Source: JAFECT01 sp036501825 (GTDB lineage: Bacteria; Pseudomonadota; Alphaproteobacteria; Caulobacterales; Caulobacteraceae). From it: a stretch of DNA of 64,000 nucleotides. Under the pieces are notes generated by a model. The model was not told where the DNA came from. It saw only the letters and a list, made by a program, of their open reading frames with translations, and did no database searches. The stretch spans positions 744,001 to 808,000 of the forward strand of contig DASXZP010000036.1 in the NCBI GenBank assembly GCA_036501825.1. The letters run 5' to 3'. Of the stretch, positions 1 through 10,120 are shown one piece after another; within the stretch, counting starts at the first letter, position 1; each line of letters starts with the position of its first letter. Made by a program: the position numbers and the translations under genes.

Positions 1-2
1 CG

Positions 3-1586
3 CCTCCATCCCCCATCTCCGCCGCCCGCATCCGCCAGGACGTGCGCGTCCTCTCCTCCGACGCCTTCGAAGGCCGCGGCCCCGGCCAACCGGCGGAGCA
101 CAAAACCCTCGACTACCTGATCGCCCAGTTCAAAGCCGCGGGCCTGCAGCCCGGCGGCCCCAACGGCGCCTGGCTACAAAACGTGCCGCTCACCCAGTTC
201 GACCGCAGCGCGCGCGTGGACGCCTCCCTCACGCTCCCCCACACGCACGCCGCCACGCCGCTCCTCATCGACCGCGACATCACCGTCGCCTCGCACCAGG
301 TCGGGCGCACCCACATCGACCACGCGCCCATCGTGTTCGTCGGCTACGGCGTGAACGTCCCCGGCTGGAACAGCTTCGACGGCGCCGACCTGCACGGCAA
401 GGTCGCGCTCATCCTCGCCAACGATCCCGACTTCGAAGCCACGCCCCGTGATCCCGCCTACGGCAAGTTCGGCGGCAAGGCGATGGTCTACCCCGGCCGC
501 TTCGGCGCCAAGGTCGCCGCCGCCCAGGCCGCCGGCGCGCTCGCCGTCTTCGTCATCCACGAGGACGGCGCCGCCAGCTACCCCTGGCGCCAGGTCGCCA
601 ACGGCGACCGCATCGCGTCGATGGAGATCGCGTCCCCGAACGGCGCCCAAAAAAACGCTACGACTTCCACCGTCGGCGTCAACGGCTGGATCCAGCGCGA
701 CGTCGCCATCCGCCTGTTGCACAGCGCGGGCCTCGACTTCGCCCGCCTGAAACACGCCGCCCGCGATCCAAACTTCAAGCCGATCGAACTGAAAGGCGCC
801 ACGCTCAGCCTCGACTTCGACGTCGCCTCCCACCCTGTGATCAGCCACAACGTCATCGCGCGCCTGCCGGGCGCCGCGCACCCGGACGAAACCGTCATCT
901 ACGGCGCCCACTGGGACGCCAACGGCAAGGGCGCGCCCGTGAACGGCGACGACATCCGAAACGGCGCCGTCGACAACGCCACCGGCACAGCTGAGATGGT
1001 CGAGGTCGCCCGCGCCTTCGCCCACGGCCCGCGCCCCGCGCGCTCGCTGGTCTTCATCGCCTACACGTCCGAGGAAAAGGGCCTGCTCGGCTCCGACTAT
1101 TACGCCGCGCACCCGGTCTGGCCGCTGAACAAGACGGTCGCGGTCATCAACCTCGACCCGCACGTCATGCTGGGCCGCGCGCGCAATCTCGAAAGCATCG
1201 GCTTCGGCCGCGTCAGCCTCGAAGACGACGTAGCCCAAGCCGCCGCCGCCGAACACCTGGCCCTCACCCCCGAACCGCATCCCGAGGCCGGCTGGTACTT
1301 CCGCTCCGACCAGTACTCGTTCGCGAAGCGCGGCGTCCCCGCCGTCACCTTCCGCATCGGGCGCGATCTCTACGCCGGCGGGTTGAAGGCGGGGACGGCG
1401 AGGGCCGAGGACTACAACGTGAAGCGCTACCACCAACCGGGAGACGCGTTCGACCCGGCGTGGACGTTTGCAGGCTCAGCGCAGGAGGCGACGGTGGCCT
1501 GGCGGGTGGGGCTGAAGGTGGCGAACGCGACGGCGTGGCCGACGTGGAAGCCGGGGGCGGAGTTCGCAAAGTTGCGACCGCGGTAA
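3..1586 (+). CDS. M28-family metallopeptidase with PA domain (5' end outside window)
   Basis: This is a zinc aminopeptidase-like enzyme of family M28, probably secreted. The reading frame is open from base 3, and the codons before the first GTG (42) still read as family sequence (ISAARIRQDVRVLSSDAFEGRG), so the start and any signal peptide lie upstream of the window. A protease-associated (PA) domain covers the part around VFVGYGVNVPGWNSFDGADL. The catalytic domain carries the metal-ligand motifs GAHWDANG, DNATGTAEMVE, YTSEEKGLLGSDYY and INLDPH, and ends with the usual YHQPGD motif. In most family members the ligand after the TSEE glutamate is an Asp in NxD, which is present here. No operon partner is visible downstream. 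The family call is firm; the substrate is unknown. Confidence 0.9.
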   Translation, partial: PPSPISAARIRQDVRVLSSDAFEGRGPGQPAEHKTLDYLIAQFKAAGLQPGGPNGAWLQNVPLTQFDRSARVDASLTLPHTHAATPLLIDRDITVASHQVGRTHIDHAPIVFVGYGVNVPGWNSFDGADLHGKVALILANDPDFEATPRDPAYGKFGGKAMVYPGRFGAKVAAAQAAGALAVFVIHEDGAASYPWRQVANGDRIASMEIASPNGAQKNATTSTVGVNGWIQRDVAIRLLHSAGLDFARLKHAARDPNFKPIELKGATLSLDFDVASHPVISHNVIARLPGAAHPDETVIYGAHWDANGKGAPVNGDDIRNGAVDNATGTAEMVEVARAFAHGPRPARSLVFIAYTSEEKGLLGSDYYAAHPVWPLNKTVAVINLDPHVMLGRARNLESIGFGRVSLEDDVAQAAAAEHLALTPEPHPEAGWYFRSDQYSFAKRGVPAVTFRIGRDLYAGGLKAGTARAEDYNVKRYHQPGDAFDPAWTFAGSAQEATVAWRVGLKVANATAWPTWKPGAEFAKLRPR

Positions 1587-1601
1587 AACGAACCGCCGCC
1601 T

Positions 1602-1621
1602 CTCCCCCCTTCTGGGGGGAG
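1602..1621 (+). terminator. Hairpin after the M28 peptidase gene
   Basis: A perfect 8-bp inverted repeat, CTCCCCCC-TTCT-GGGGGGAG, begins 15 nt after the stop codon. There is no T tract. It resembles the C/G-rich palindromic elements often scattered in these genomes, such as the pair at 11.2-11.4 kb, so it may be a REP-like repeat that also stops or stabilises transcripts. Confidence 0.4.
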
Positions 1622-1684
1622 ACCGCCGCGGAGCGGCAGAGGAGGGTCGCGGCGCTGACGTTGGCGATTTACCGGAGGTCTATG

Positions 1685-2317
1685 ATGATCGGGACTGATG
1701 TCATACTCGAAAAGATTTTTGACGCGATTGTCGGTGAAACACTGCATGGCGCGCTTGAACGTCTGATGGCCAATCGAATGGCGATAGCCAGGGAAGAAAT
1801 CTTGGCTCAATTGAAAAAAGGAAAACATTGGGCGATTTCTGACGACGACGCTGCCGCCGCAACATTCACTTACCTAAGAGCCGCGCAAGAAGGTGTTGCC
1901 CGCGAGAATTTGCGAATGATCGCCGAAGCGCTCGTGAATGGCGCGCAAGAAGCCACCTTTGCTCCCGACGAGTTTCGGCGGCACGCAAACACGCTGGCAA
2001 ACCTTTCACGCGACGAGACTATTTTGCTCGCAGAGTTTATCCGTGTGCATCGAGCTTATGCGGCGTCGGATCAAGTGATTGCACCAGAGAATTATTCGGC
2101 GGTAATTTGGGCATCGATATCTCAGACGTCATTCCCACCGGGCTTTGACTTCGTGGCGACTGCCGGGGCGCTTAGCAGAACAGGTTGGGTCGTTCCGCAA
2201 TCCGGTTTCGGGGGTATCACCTACTGCACCTCAGCGACTTTCGACGCCGTTTCGAGACTCGTCGATTTCGAGGCCGCCGCCTCCCAAAGCGCAGAGGACG
2301 GAAAGACGGGGCAGTAA
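1685..2317 (+). CDS. Hypothetical protein, 210 aa, island gene
   Basis: I do not recognise a family. The ATG at 1685 has a strong ribosome site GGAGG (1674-1678) 6 nt upstream; ATG 1682 is the alternative. The longer open frame upstream overlaps the peptidase gene and is not needed. The N-terminal two thirds looks mainly helical (for example LEKIFDAIVGETLHGALERLMANRMAIAREEIL), followed by a Gly/Ser/Thr-rich segment (SGFGGITYCTSATFDAVSRLV). There is no signal peptide or membrane segment. Base composition is clearly lower in GC and codon use less biased than in the flanking genes, which with the neighbouring KAP NTPase suggests horizontal acquisition. Confidence 0.6.
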   Translation: MIGTDVILEKIFDAIVGETLHGALERLMANRMAIAREEILAQLKKGKHWAISDDDAAAATFTYLRAAQEGVARENLRMIAEALVNGAQEATFAPDEFRRHANTLANLSRDETILLAEFIRVHRAYAASDQVIAPENYSAVIWASISQTSFPPGFDFVATAGALSRTGWVVPQSGFGGITYCTSATFDAVSRLVDFEAAASQSAEDGKTGQ

Positions 2318-2685
2318 TGCGTTGCGTGGTGCTCCTGTCACCCTTTCGCCTGGTGTTCCCGTTTCCAAGCCTAGGCCGAATCGGCGTTACATCCCTATTC
2401 GCTTTGAGCGAGGCAATGTGACCAAAGGTGTTTACGCCCCCATCGGCTTTCGAGAAGACTCCGGTGGTAAATTCTACGCAGCGTTCCGCGCCGCCCCTCC
2501 CGGGCGGCCGCCATTCATTTGAGATTGGTGCGACAAGACGGTTGGCTGGCTTGTCAAGCGCGGACCAGGAACGCTGGGCTCAGGGTCAAATGCACAAGCG
2601 CGGCTTTGTCTTCCAAGGTCTCCGCGTCACGGACTGTGGCTGAGGGAGTGCGTCCGCATTTTGTTACGCGACGGGCGGTGCGCGG
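2318..2685. other. Intergenic stretch without a supported gene
   Basis: Short open frames exist here, but none combines a ribosome site with recognisable protein-like composition. The stretch separates the 210-aa gene from the convergent 504-aa gene. Composition is mixed, with parts of lower GC, as in the rest of the island. No terminator hairpin with a T tract was evident. Confidence 0.4.
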
Positions 2686-4200
2686 TTACCGAAATTCGCT
2701 ATACCAAACGCACGCTGACACGGAAGATGTTTTCGGACAAACCCGGTCGTAAACGTGATCCGCAAGATGCTTCCCCGGTTCGGCCGTGGCGATAGCTGAA
2801 ATGACGAGCGCCACAATCGTCACCGCTCTTACGGACCATTGCAGGTTCAAATTCTCACGTGCTGCAAGGATGTTTGCGTGCTGCGTGGTCAGTCCCTTCA
2901 CTGCGGCGTCCTCTTCGAGCGCTCGCTTGGCTCGCGACGCAATCCAGCGTCCCCAACCGTCGGAGAGGTTCCCATGATCAGCATCACGTGGATCGATCGG
3001 TCGAAACGTTGGCTGCCCCGTCCAGGAGGTCTCCATTGACGCAAAATCTCTGCAGACGCTGGTAAGGTCTAGACTTTCGATATTGAGCGTCTGCAGCTCT
3101 GCAAGCGTCCTTCGCGCATTCCGAGCCGTCCAGCCAACGCTGAGGTCGCGGATTTGGCTGAGGCGTAGCTCAAAGTGGCTCAAAGCAGCGATCGCGCCCC
3201 ATTGCACCATAAGTGAGGTAATCGAACGATCAAAATAGTGCGCGTGTGAGCTTCTATCCGACCCGTACCCTTTGTCCTTGACGGACGGCAACTGATCTGA
3301 ATCGGCAACCAGGACAGCATGCATGTGCCGCTCGCCGTCGCGCCCAACCGTCGGTGAAAACTTTAGTCCCGGCCATTGTTCAGCCTCGTAGGCAAGGTAC
3401 CAATCTTGTACGCCCAACACGTCTGTGGCGCTCCCGAAGGCACCCTTTGCAAAGGGTTCGCCTCCTTCCAGTAACAAGAGCTCGCAAACGGGAGGGCCGA
3501 TTTGGGGTTCCGATCCTGAAAAAAGCCCCGGCAGAGCATCCTTAAACCAATCGCGAATCTGACCACGGTAGCCGCTACGCAATCGTGCAATGGAACGTCG
3601 TTTTTGCGACTCCGGGCCGATCATCGAGTAGCCGCGCGGGAGCGGCTTTAACACGGTGGTTCTGTCGGTCTGAATTTCGTCTTCGTATTGCTTCGAATAT
3701 TCATCTCGAACGAAAAACGTCGCGGTAATAGCGACAAAAGACGGCGCAACGCTGAACATCGCTAGTGACGCTATTTCAGCAAATTCCGGAAGCGGTGCTT
3801 CCATCCCCAAGCCGGACATGTACCTACGCTTTTCGCGAAACAGGTATCCGAGATTGAGCCAACCGCCCCCTGACGGTCGTGTTCTGAGTTCGCGGAGCCA
3901 CCTTATAGGGCTTTGGTCGGGCCTGCCGGTTCCGGCGAGCATCTTCTCAAGGCCAAATTTTTCGAGCGAGTCGATTAAAGCTTCGATTCGTGATGGCGGG
4001 TAGAATTCGACCGCCCAGATGCAGCTGAAGTCGATACCTTGTCCTTCTGTCAGGCGTGTATGTTTATTTGCGCGTTCATCATCGTCTGTTTCATCTGGTT
4101 GATCTCGAAGATAGCGCGGATGCAGCCATTTCGTGGGCGCCAGCGTGCAACGCGCCAACTGAAACGCATAGACCAAATCGATATTGGACGTTCGCTTCAT
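2686..4200 (-). CDS. Hypothetical protein, 504 aa, with C-terminal membrane segment
   Basis: No family is recognised. The protein starts MKRTSNIDLVYAFQLARC, has no signal peptide, and is soluble-looking for about 460 residues. One hydrophobic segment then follows near the C-terminus (VRAVTIVALVISAIATA, about residues 457-473), so it may be tail-anchored with most of the protein in the cytoplasm. A helical stretch (IASRAKRALEEDAAVKGLTTQHANILAARENLNLQW) precedes the anchor. Composition is lower in GC than the chromosome backbone. It lies convergent with the 210-aa gene and in the same direction as the KAP NTPase, separated from it by the small DUF2188-like gene on the other strand. A part in defence or signalling would be a guess. 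Confidence 0.6.
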   Translation of the reverse strand: MKRTSNIDLVYAFQLARCTLAPTKWLHPRYLRDQPDETDDDERANKHTRLTEGQGIDFSCIWAVEFYPPSRIEALIDSLEKFGLEKMLAGTGRPDQSPIRWLRELRTRPSGGGWLNLGYLFREKRRYMSGLGMEAPLPEFAEIASLAMFSVAPSFVAITATFFVRDEYSKQYEDEIQTDRTTVLKPLPRGYSMIGPESQKRRSIARLRSGYRGQIRDWFKDALPGLFSGSEPQIGPPVCELLLLEGGEPFAKGAFGSATDVLGVQDWYLAYEAEQWPGLKFSPTVGRDGERHMHAVLVADSDQLPSVKDKGYGSDRSSHAHYFDRSITSLMVQWGAIAALSHFELRLSQIRDLSVGWTARNARRTLAELQTLNIESLDLTSVCRDFASMETSWTGQPTFRPIDPRDADHGNLSDGWGRWIASRAKRALEEDAAVKGLTTQHANILAARENLNLQWSVRAVTIVALVISAIATAEPGKHLADHVYDRVCPKTSSVSACVWYSEFR

Positions 4201-4421
4201 CGTTAGGGCTTGAGTTTAGATGCCAGCGTGTCAGTACCTGCCAACATAAGATTGAGTAGGCCTAACGTGAGTCTGGCCACGTCGAAACAATGACCCGCAA
4301 TCCCAGAATAAGGCATCCCATGAGCCACCCACACGCGAGGGCACTCATTTTACGCGCCCGTGCAATGGTTGTATGGTAGGGAAATACACGTCGAATCGGT
4401 CGAACTGCGAGGGAACCAAAC

Positions 4422-4640
4422 GTGGCAAACGTCTATATCGAACCTCGGCCCAAGGGCCGACCCGAAGGAACCCCAATTGTCGACTATGCGGTGGAAGATC
4501 GGGCCGACAGCGTCCTTTCCACTCATCTTACCCAAGCCGAGGCGATCACATGGGCGAAGGCTAACGGCCATGCTCCGCTTGTTGCGCGAGTGAGAAATAC
4601 CAACAAGGGCAACCCCGATCATTGGCGATCGGCAGGCTAG
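4422..4640 (+). CDS. Small DUF2188-like protein, 72 aa
   Basis: The sequence MANVYIEPRPKGRPEG, then YAVEDRADSVLSTHLTQAEA, then TWAKANGHAPLVARVR fits the small, widespread DUF2188-like proteins, whose function is unknown. The start is GTG at 4422, with a GAGGGA ribosome site at about 4408-4413. Other frames in the same stretch are shadows. It stands alone between two minus-strand genes of the island. Proteins of this type occur on chromosomes and on plasmids, so it says little about the origin of the island. Confidence 0.7.
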   Translation: MANVYIEPRPKGRPEGTPIVDYAVEDRADSVLSTHLTQAEAITWAKANGHAPLVARVRNTNKGNPDHWRSAG

Positions 4641-4713
4641 GTATTGAGTGGGCTCAGATCACGCACAGGATCGACGGACCGCAGTGATTGTCGCGGAAAG
4701 CGTGAAAGGTCAT

Positions 4714-6447
4714 TCATTCACTCTGTCCCTCGTCAGAGTTCTCAGCAGCCTCAGGGGCTGCTTCGGCGGGCAGGCTAACTTCGACGCCGTAGAGGCGGAC
4801 GCGGCGAGCGTTGATTGCAGACTCCGCTCCAATCTCCCTCAGCGCTTGATTTGCCCGCTCCGTAACGACCCTCATGGCATCCGAAGCATTACCGATGCGA
4901 CCCAACTCAAGGGCACCCGCAATCAGGCTCCTTCGGTCAGGGTCGCCGTATTCCTTGAAGAGGCGCTTGTAGTCAGCAACAGGTAGCCGGGCCAAACGGT
5001 CGATGTCCTCCTGGTTCCATCCTCGATTTTTTCTTATGTTGAGCAGAATTTCGGCAGGGTCGCGCTGATCGTCGAATGTCGCCAACTTATCTGCGAAAGC
5101 CTGGCGAACATCCGGATCCTTCACGTCGCCTCCAAAGGCGCTCGCGTTTAAATCAAATACGTTTTGCTCATCCCCACGTTGCTCGACGTAGTACGCAAGA
5201 AGGTCACGGGCCACCTCCGGGCGTCCCAGCTCCTTGAATAGCGCCACGGTGCCGCTCAGGTTTATGGGGCTTATGGTTCTCACACTACGCCTGAAGGCAG
5301 CTTCCATTGTATCCAGTACCTCTTCAGCGTTGTCACTGAACGACCCATGATAGAGGTCCCACGCCTGCTGAAACGTGTTGTCGAGGTCTTGGAATTTCAA
5401 CTTCTCATTCAGCGCCTTCAACACAAGCTGAAATTTCTCTGTGTCAAAATAGCCGGACTCTATGCCTTCGTAGATAACTCCGTCGAACTCATCGAGGCTC
5501 GTGAACTGGTAGGCGACGAGCAAAGATGACCAAGCCTTCTCCTCGGGCGAGAGCTCGGCTTGCCGACCGATGAGGCTTAGAACGCTATTGTACTTGCGAA
5601 CAAAATCCATCGGCGGCGCGTCGTCAGGCTGATAGTGAACCCAAGCCAGTAAAGTCACAGTGTGTAGCGCCTGTTTCCTGGCCAACGGGTGCGAGTCCGT
5701 AAGGAGTGCGGTTAGCCGCTCGGCGAGGGCAACGATCTTGCGGATGACGCGAATGTTTCGAATTTCTAGCGCCGTGACGTGTGTCCGTAGGTCATCCGAA
5801 TAGGATTCGTTGTCGGGGACACCAATCTGCGCCGCCTCTTCAGGCGTAGGATCGTAGACGACTCGCGCGTCGGCAACCTTTTCCAGCTGCGTGACAAAGT
5901 CAGCGCGGTCTACATCTGAAAGCGCTTCGTCGTTGAGGATCAAGACTACCTTACAGCCGCGCTGTTCTTTCAAGAACGAGATCAGGCCAAGGACGTCCTT
6001 TTTGCTCAACCCGGCGCCAGCACGCTCGAGATCGTCGATACATACAAGCTGGTTTCGCACTGCCAGAAATAACATTTTCTCGGCCCCCGCGAAGACCGTC
6101 TTTCCAGGTCCCCATAACGCCAAGAGTTGAAGGCCCTTGCGTCCAGCCTGCTCTGCGGATTTCAACGTACTACCAAGTGTCTCTAGACTCGGGCCATTGG
6201 CGAGCTGATCGAGCGGGATGGTGTCTTCAAACAGTGCGTAGCGCAGGTCGGACAAGGAGTTCTGTCCGAACAGAGAAAGATATGCATATCGCTTCAATGC
6301 TACACGGTGTTCATCGGCCGCCGCCGTGAGTTCCGCCGTCCACGCGTATGTCTTGCCGGTACCCCATTTTCCGGTGATGCAAAGGACCTCCGGTGTTTTG
6401 GTTGCCAAAAATCTCGCAATTTCACGTCGGACGAGTTCGGTGGGCAT
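4714..6447 (-). CDS. KAP-family P-loop NTPase
   Basis: This is a STAND/KAP-type ATPase, 577 aa from the ATG at 6447. Walker A is GKWGTGKT (about residues 26-33), Walker B is LVCIDDLER (about 134-142) with the double acid, and VVLILNDEAL follows about 25 residues later as a sensor-type strand. The open frame continues upstream to 6651, but MPTELVRREIARFLATKTPE right before Walker A is how related proteins begin, so I chose 6447. The two transmembrane helices inserted in many KAP proteins are not obvious. The C-terminal half is helical and ends in an acidic tail. KAP NTPases occur in several bacterial anti-phage and membrane-signalling systems. Here the gene lies in a low-GC island beside uncharacterised genes, so defence is plausible but unproven. 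Confidence 0.8.
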   Translation of the reverse strand: MPTELVRREIARFLATKTPEVLCITGKWGTGKTYAWTAELTAAADEHRVALKRYAYLSLFGQNSLSDLRYALFEDTIPLDQLANGPSLETLGSTLKSAEQAGRKGLQLLALWGPGKTVFAGAEKMLFLAVRNQLVCIDDLERAGAGLSKKDVLGLISFLKEQRGCKVVLILNDEALSDVDRADFVTQLEKVADARVVYDPTPEEAAQIGVPDNESYSDDLRTHVTALEIRNIRVIRKIVALAERLTALLTDSHPLARKQALHTVTLLAWVHYQPDDAPPMDFVRKYNSVLSLIGRQAELSPEEKAWSSLLVAYQFTSLDEFDGVIYEGIESGYFDTEKFQLVLKALNEKLKFQDLDNTFQQAWDLYHGSFSDNAEEVLDTMEAAFRRSVRTISPINLSGTVALFKELGRPEVARDLLAYYVEQRGDEQNVFDLNASAFGGDVKDPDVRQAFADKLATFDDQRDPAEILLNIRKNRGWNQEDIDRLARLPVADYKRLFKEYGDPDRRSLIAGALELGRIGNASDAMRVVTERANQALREIGAESAINARRVRLYGVEVSLPAEAAPEAAENSDEGQSE

Positions 6448-6662
6448 ATCAGGAATGACCTTTACGTGGTTGCATATTAGTTCGGGATGCAAACCGACAA
6501 TCAAGGACGCGGGCGCCCCCAATTGTCGCGACTCTGCTGCGACGTTGGATGAAATCATCAAGATATTTGCGTGGCGATTTAGGCGCCACGTCGGAATGAA
6601 CTTGGACGCTTGGGCCAAATGCGGGAGTGCGCTTTCGCTGTCGCTCCTCAAGGGTGCCCGAA

Positions 6663-6694
6663 GAAAAAAGGGCGGGCGCCTCGCGACGCCCGCC
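6663..6694 (-). terminator. Rho-independent terminator of groESL
   Basis: Read on the minus strand, a 9-bp perfect stem (GGGCGGGCG / CGCCCGCCC, 8-nt loop) is followed by six T residues. It begins about 32 nt after the groEL stop codon. It also separates groEL from the island and the KAP gene. Confidence 0.9.
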
Positions 6695-6725
6695 CTCTTC
6701 AGTCTCAGCTAGTGGCTGAACCTCA

Positions 6726-8375
<1,650 letters not shown>

Positions 8376-8437
8376 TTGCCGTTGTTCCCTTAATCAGGCG
8401 TTGGTGTGTGGGGAGGCGCTAAAGCAAGGGCCTGAAA

Positions 8438-8752
8438 TCAGGCGGCCTTCTTCGACGCCTTGGACGCGGTGACGATGCCCAGGATGTCGGACTCCTTCAT
8501 GATGATCAGGTCTTCGCCGTCGATCTTCACTTCGGTGCCGGACCACTTGCCGAACAGGATGCGGTCGCCGGCCTTCACTTCGGGCTCGACGCGCTTGCCG
8601 TGGTCGTCGCGGGCGCCGGGGCCCACGGACAGGACTTCGCCTTCCTGGGGCTTTTCCTTGGCGGTGTCGGGGATGATGATCCCGCCCTTGGTCTTAGCTT
8701 CTTCTTCCACGCGCCGAACCAGCACGCGGTCTCCGAGCGGACGAAACGCCAT
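8438..8752 (-). CDS. groES: Co-chaperonin GroES (Cpn10)
   Basis: This is the 104-aa lid subunit of the GroEL chamber. The start is ATG 8752, giving MAFRPLGDRVLVRRVEEEAK; an in-frame ATG 24 nt upstream would add eight residues not found in the family. A GGAG ribosome site precedes 8752. The mobile-loop region KTKGGIIIPDTAKEKPQEGEV and the C-terminal KIDGEDLIIMKESDILGIV are intact. It is the first gene of the groESL operon, with a promoter and a CIRCE operator immediately upstream. Confidence 0.99.
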   Translation of the reverse strand: MAFRPLGDRVLVRRVEEEAKTKGGIIIPDTAKEKPQEGEVLSVGPGARDDHGKRVEPEVKAGDRILFGKWSGTEVKIDGEDLIIMKESDILGIVTASKASKKAA

Positions 8753-8806
8753 CGCTTTAAGTCTCCGGTTGATCAAAAGGGTTTCAGCCCCCGGAGCAGA
8801 TACGCC

Positions 8807-8833
8807 TTAGCAGCCGTACGCCCCGAGTGCTAA
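8807..8833 (-). promoter_or_regulatory. CIRCE operator (HrcA-binding site) of groESL
   Basis: TTAGCAGCC-N9-GAGTGCTAA matches the consensus TTAGCACTC-N9-GAGTGCTAA. The right arm is perfect and the left arm has two changes. It lies 54 nt upstream of the groES ATG and just downstream of the predicted promoter, where bound HrcA would block transcription until heat shock titrates it away. Confidence 0.95.
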
Positions 8834-8841
8834 CAGCCGGG

Positions 8842-8870
8842 CAGATATGGCTGAGGGGTAGGGGAGTCAA
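8842..8870 (-). promoter_or_regulatory. groESL promoter (TTGACT-N17-TATCTG)
   Basis: On the minus strand, TTGACT (8870-8865) and TATCTG (8847-8842) are 17 nt apart, which puts the transcript start at or near the edge of the CIRCE element. The same bases include CTTGAC and CCATAT 15 nt apart, so a sigma-32 reading is also possible. An overlapping heat-shock promoter would be typical for Caulobacter groESL. Confidence 0.65.
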
Positions 8871-8915
8871 GGGTTGGGGGGCCCCGCGTCCCCTCCCATT
8901 CCCTATCTATTTTCC

Positions 8916-9052
8916 CGTCACCCCGGGCTTGTCCCGGGGCCCAGGGTTCGGGCCGAAGCTCCTAGGATCGCAAGTTCGCACCCCGCGAGCACCCGCGCGC
9001 CAACCCCCTGAGCGCTCGGAACGCTGGGCCCCGGGACAAGCCCGGGGTGACG
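8916..9052. repeat. 29-bp perfect inverted repeat with 79-nt loop
   Basis: The arms at 8916-8944 and 9024-9052 are exact reverse complements (CGTCACCCCGGGCTTGTC and onward). Each arm also contains its own small palindrome (CCCGGGCTTGTCCCGGG). CGTCACCCCGGGCTTGTCCCGGG-type units are common dispersed repeats in alphaproteobacterial genomes, so this is probably a mobile REP/BIME-like element. It sits between groES and the methyltransferase gene, where nothing else is encoded. Confidence 0.85.
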
Positions 9053-9093
9053 AAACCTGGAAAGGGGAGGGCGCGCGCTGACGCCCACCGATC

Positions 9094-9978
9094 TCAGGCC
9101 TTCCTAAGCCAGACCGTAAGCTGCATCCCCGTCCCGGTCCTGGCCATGTACCAGTCCAGCGGCGGCTTCATCGCCGCGGGGAAGTGCAGAATGCCGCAGA
9201 CGTCGACGGTGTGTTCGGCGATGGCATAGCCGGCGCGCGCCGCATGCTTCTCGAACGACGTCAGCGCGAACTCATAAAGATGGAACGGCGAGTGCATGGG
9301 GCTGAGGTTGGTGACCGCGTTCACGCCGCGCAGGCGGAAATACAGGTTGGTCACCTTCGACATCAGATAGTCCGACGACGGAACCTCGATGTGCATGACG
9401 CCGCCGGGCTTCAGCCAGGTCAGCGCCCGCTCGATCGCAAGCGCCGGCCTCTGCAGGTGTTCGAGCACCGCGCCGAAGGTGACGAAATCGAACTCCGGTC
9501 CGAACTCGGCGTCTTCGGCCGCGGCGGGCAGGATCCGGTCCGGCGCGATGCCGCTGGCGATCGCCTGGGTGCGGAACGGCTCCGACGGCTCCAAGCCATA
9601 GACGTCGAACTCCGCCGCCATCGCCTTCATGGCAAAGCCCAGTCCGGCGCCGATATCCAGCGCACGCCGCCCCGTGGTCAAACGCTTGGCGGTGGTGATC
9701 TGGGGCAGAAAGAAAAGCCGGTCGGGTTCGTGAAACCGGTGATCGTCGGTCCAATACTCCGCCGGCGGCATGTCGTAGTGATCGGTGAGTTTTTCCGGCG
9801 CCGGCCGCGGATCGGAATAGATCAGACCGCAGTCAAGGCAACGCTTGACCGTAACCGCTATGCCGCCGACCGCGCGCGGGTTGCGACCCTGGCTCTGGTT
9901 GAGCCGCTGTCCCAGAATCCGGTGCCGGGCGGACCCGCACATTTCGCAGTCGTGGACGGGGGTGAAGGTGTATTTCAC
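9094..9978 (-). CDS. Class I SAM-dependent methyltransferase with N-terminal zinc-ribbon-like motif
   Basis: The protein (294 aa, GTG start at 9978) begins with two cysteine pairs, CEMCGS near residue 11 and CLDCGLIYSDPRP near 48, which probably bind zinc. A Rossmann methyltransferase domain follows: RALDIGAGLGFAMKAMA (SAM motif I), VYGLEPSEP (motif II acid) and FDFVTFGAVLEHLQRP (motif IV). This arrangement is frequent among methyltransferases that act on nucleotide sugars or cell-surface glycans, but the substrate cannot be read from the sequence. It is a single gene with no visible operon. Confidence 0.85.
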   Translation of the reverse strand: MKYTFTPVHDCEMCGSARHRILGQRLNQSQGRNPRAVGGIAVTVKRCLDCGLIYSDPRPAPEKLTDHYDMPPAEYWTDDHRFHEPDRLFFLPQITTAKRLTTGRRALDIGAGLGFAMKAMAAEFDVYGLEPSEPFRTQAIASGIAPDRILPAAAEDAEFGPEFDFVTFGAVLEHLQRPALAIERALTWLKPGGVMHIEVPSSDYLMSKVTNLYFRLRGVNAVTNLSPMHSPFHLYEFALTSFEKHAARAGYAIAEHTVDVCGILHFPAAMKPPLDWYMARTGTGMQLTVWLRKA

Positions 9979-10120
9979 ACCGCTTTCAACCGTGCGCTTG
10001 CAAGGCGGTCAATCGATAAGTGAGCTTGGCCGCCGGCATGGCGCGCACCTAACCAAAGCTTCATTTGATTTCCCGCCCGCCCGGGCGGAGCGTACCGCCG
10101 TTATCCGAGGGGGATCCGCC

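Noticed and set aside
174..1436. 420-aa open frame on the minus strand
   Set aside because: Antisense to the M28 peptidase gene; Val/Asp/Gly-rich composition typical of high-GC shadow frames.
2145..2643. Several short plus-strand frames after the 210-aa gene
   Set aside because: No ribosome sites and no consistent codon pattern.
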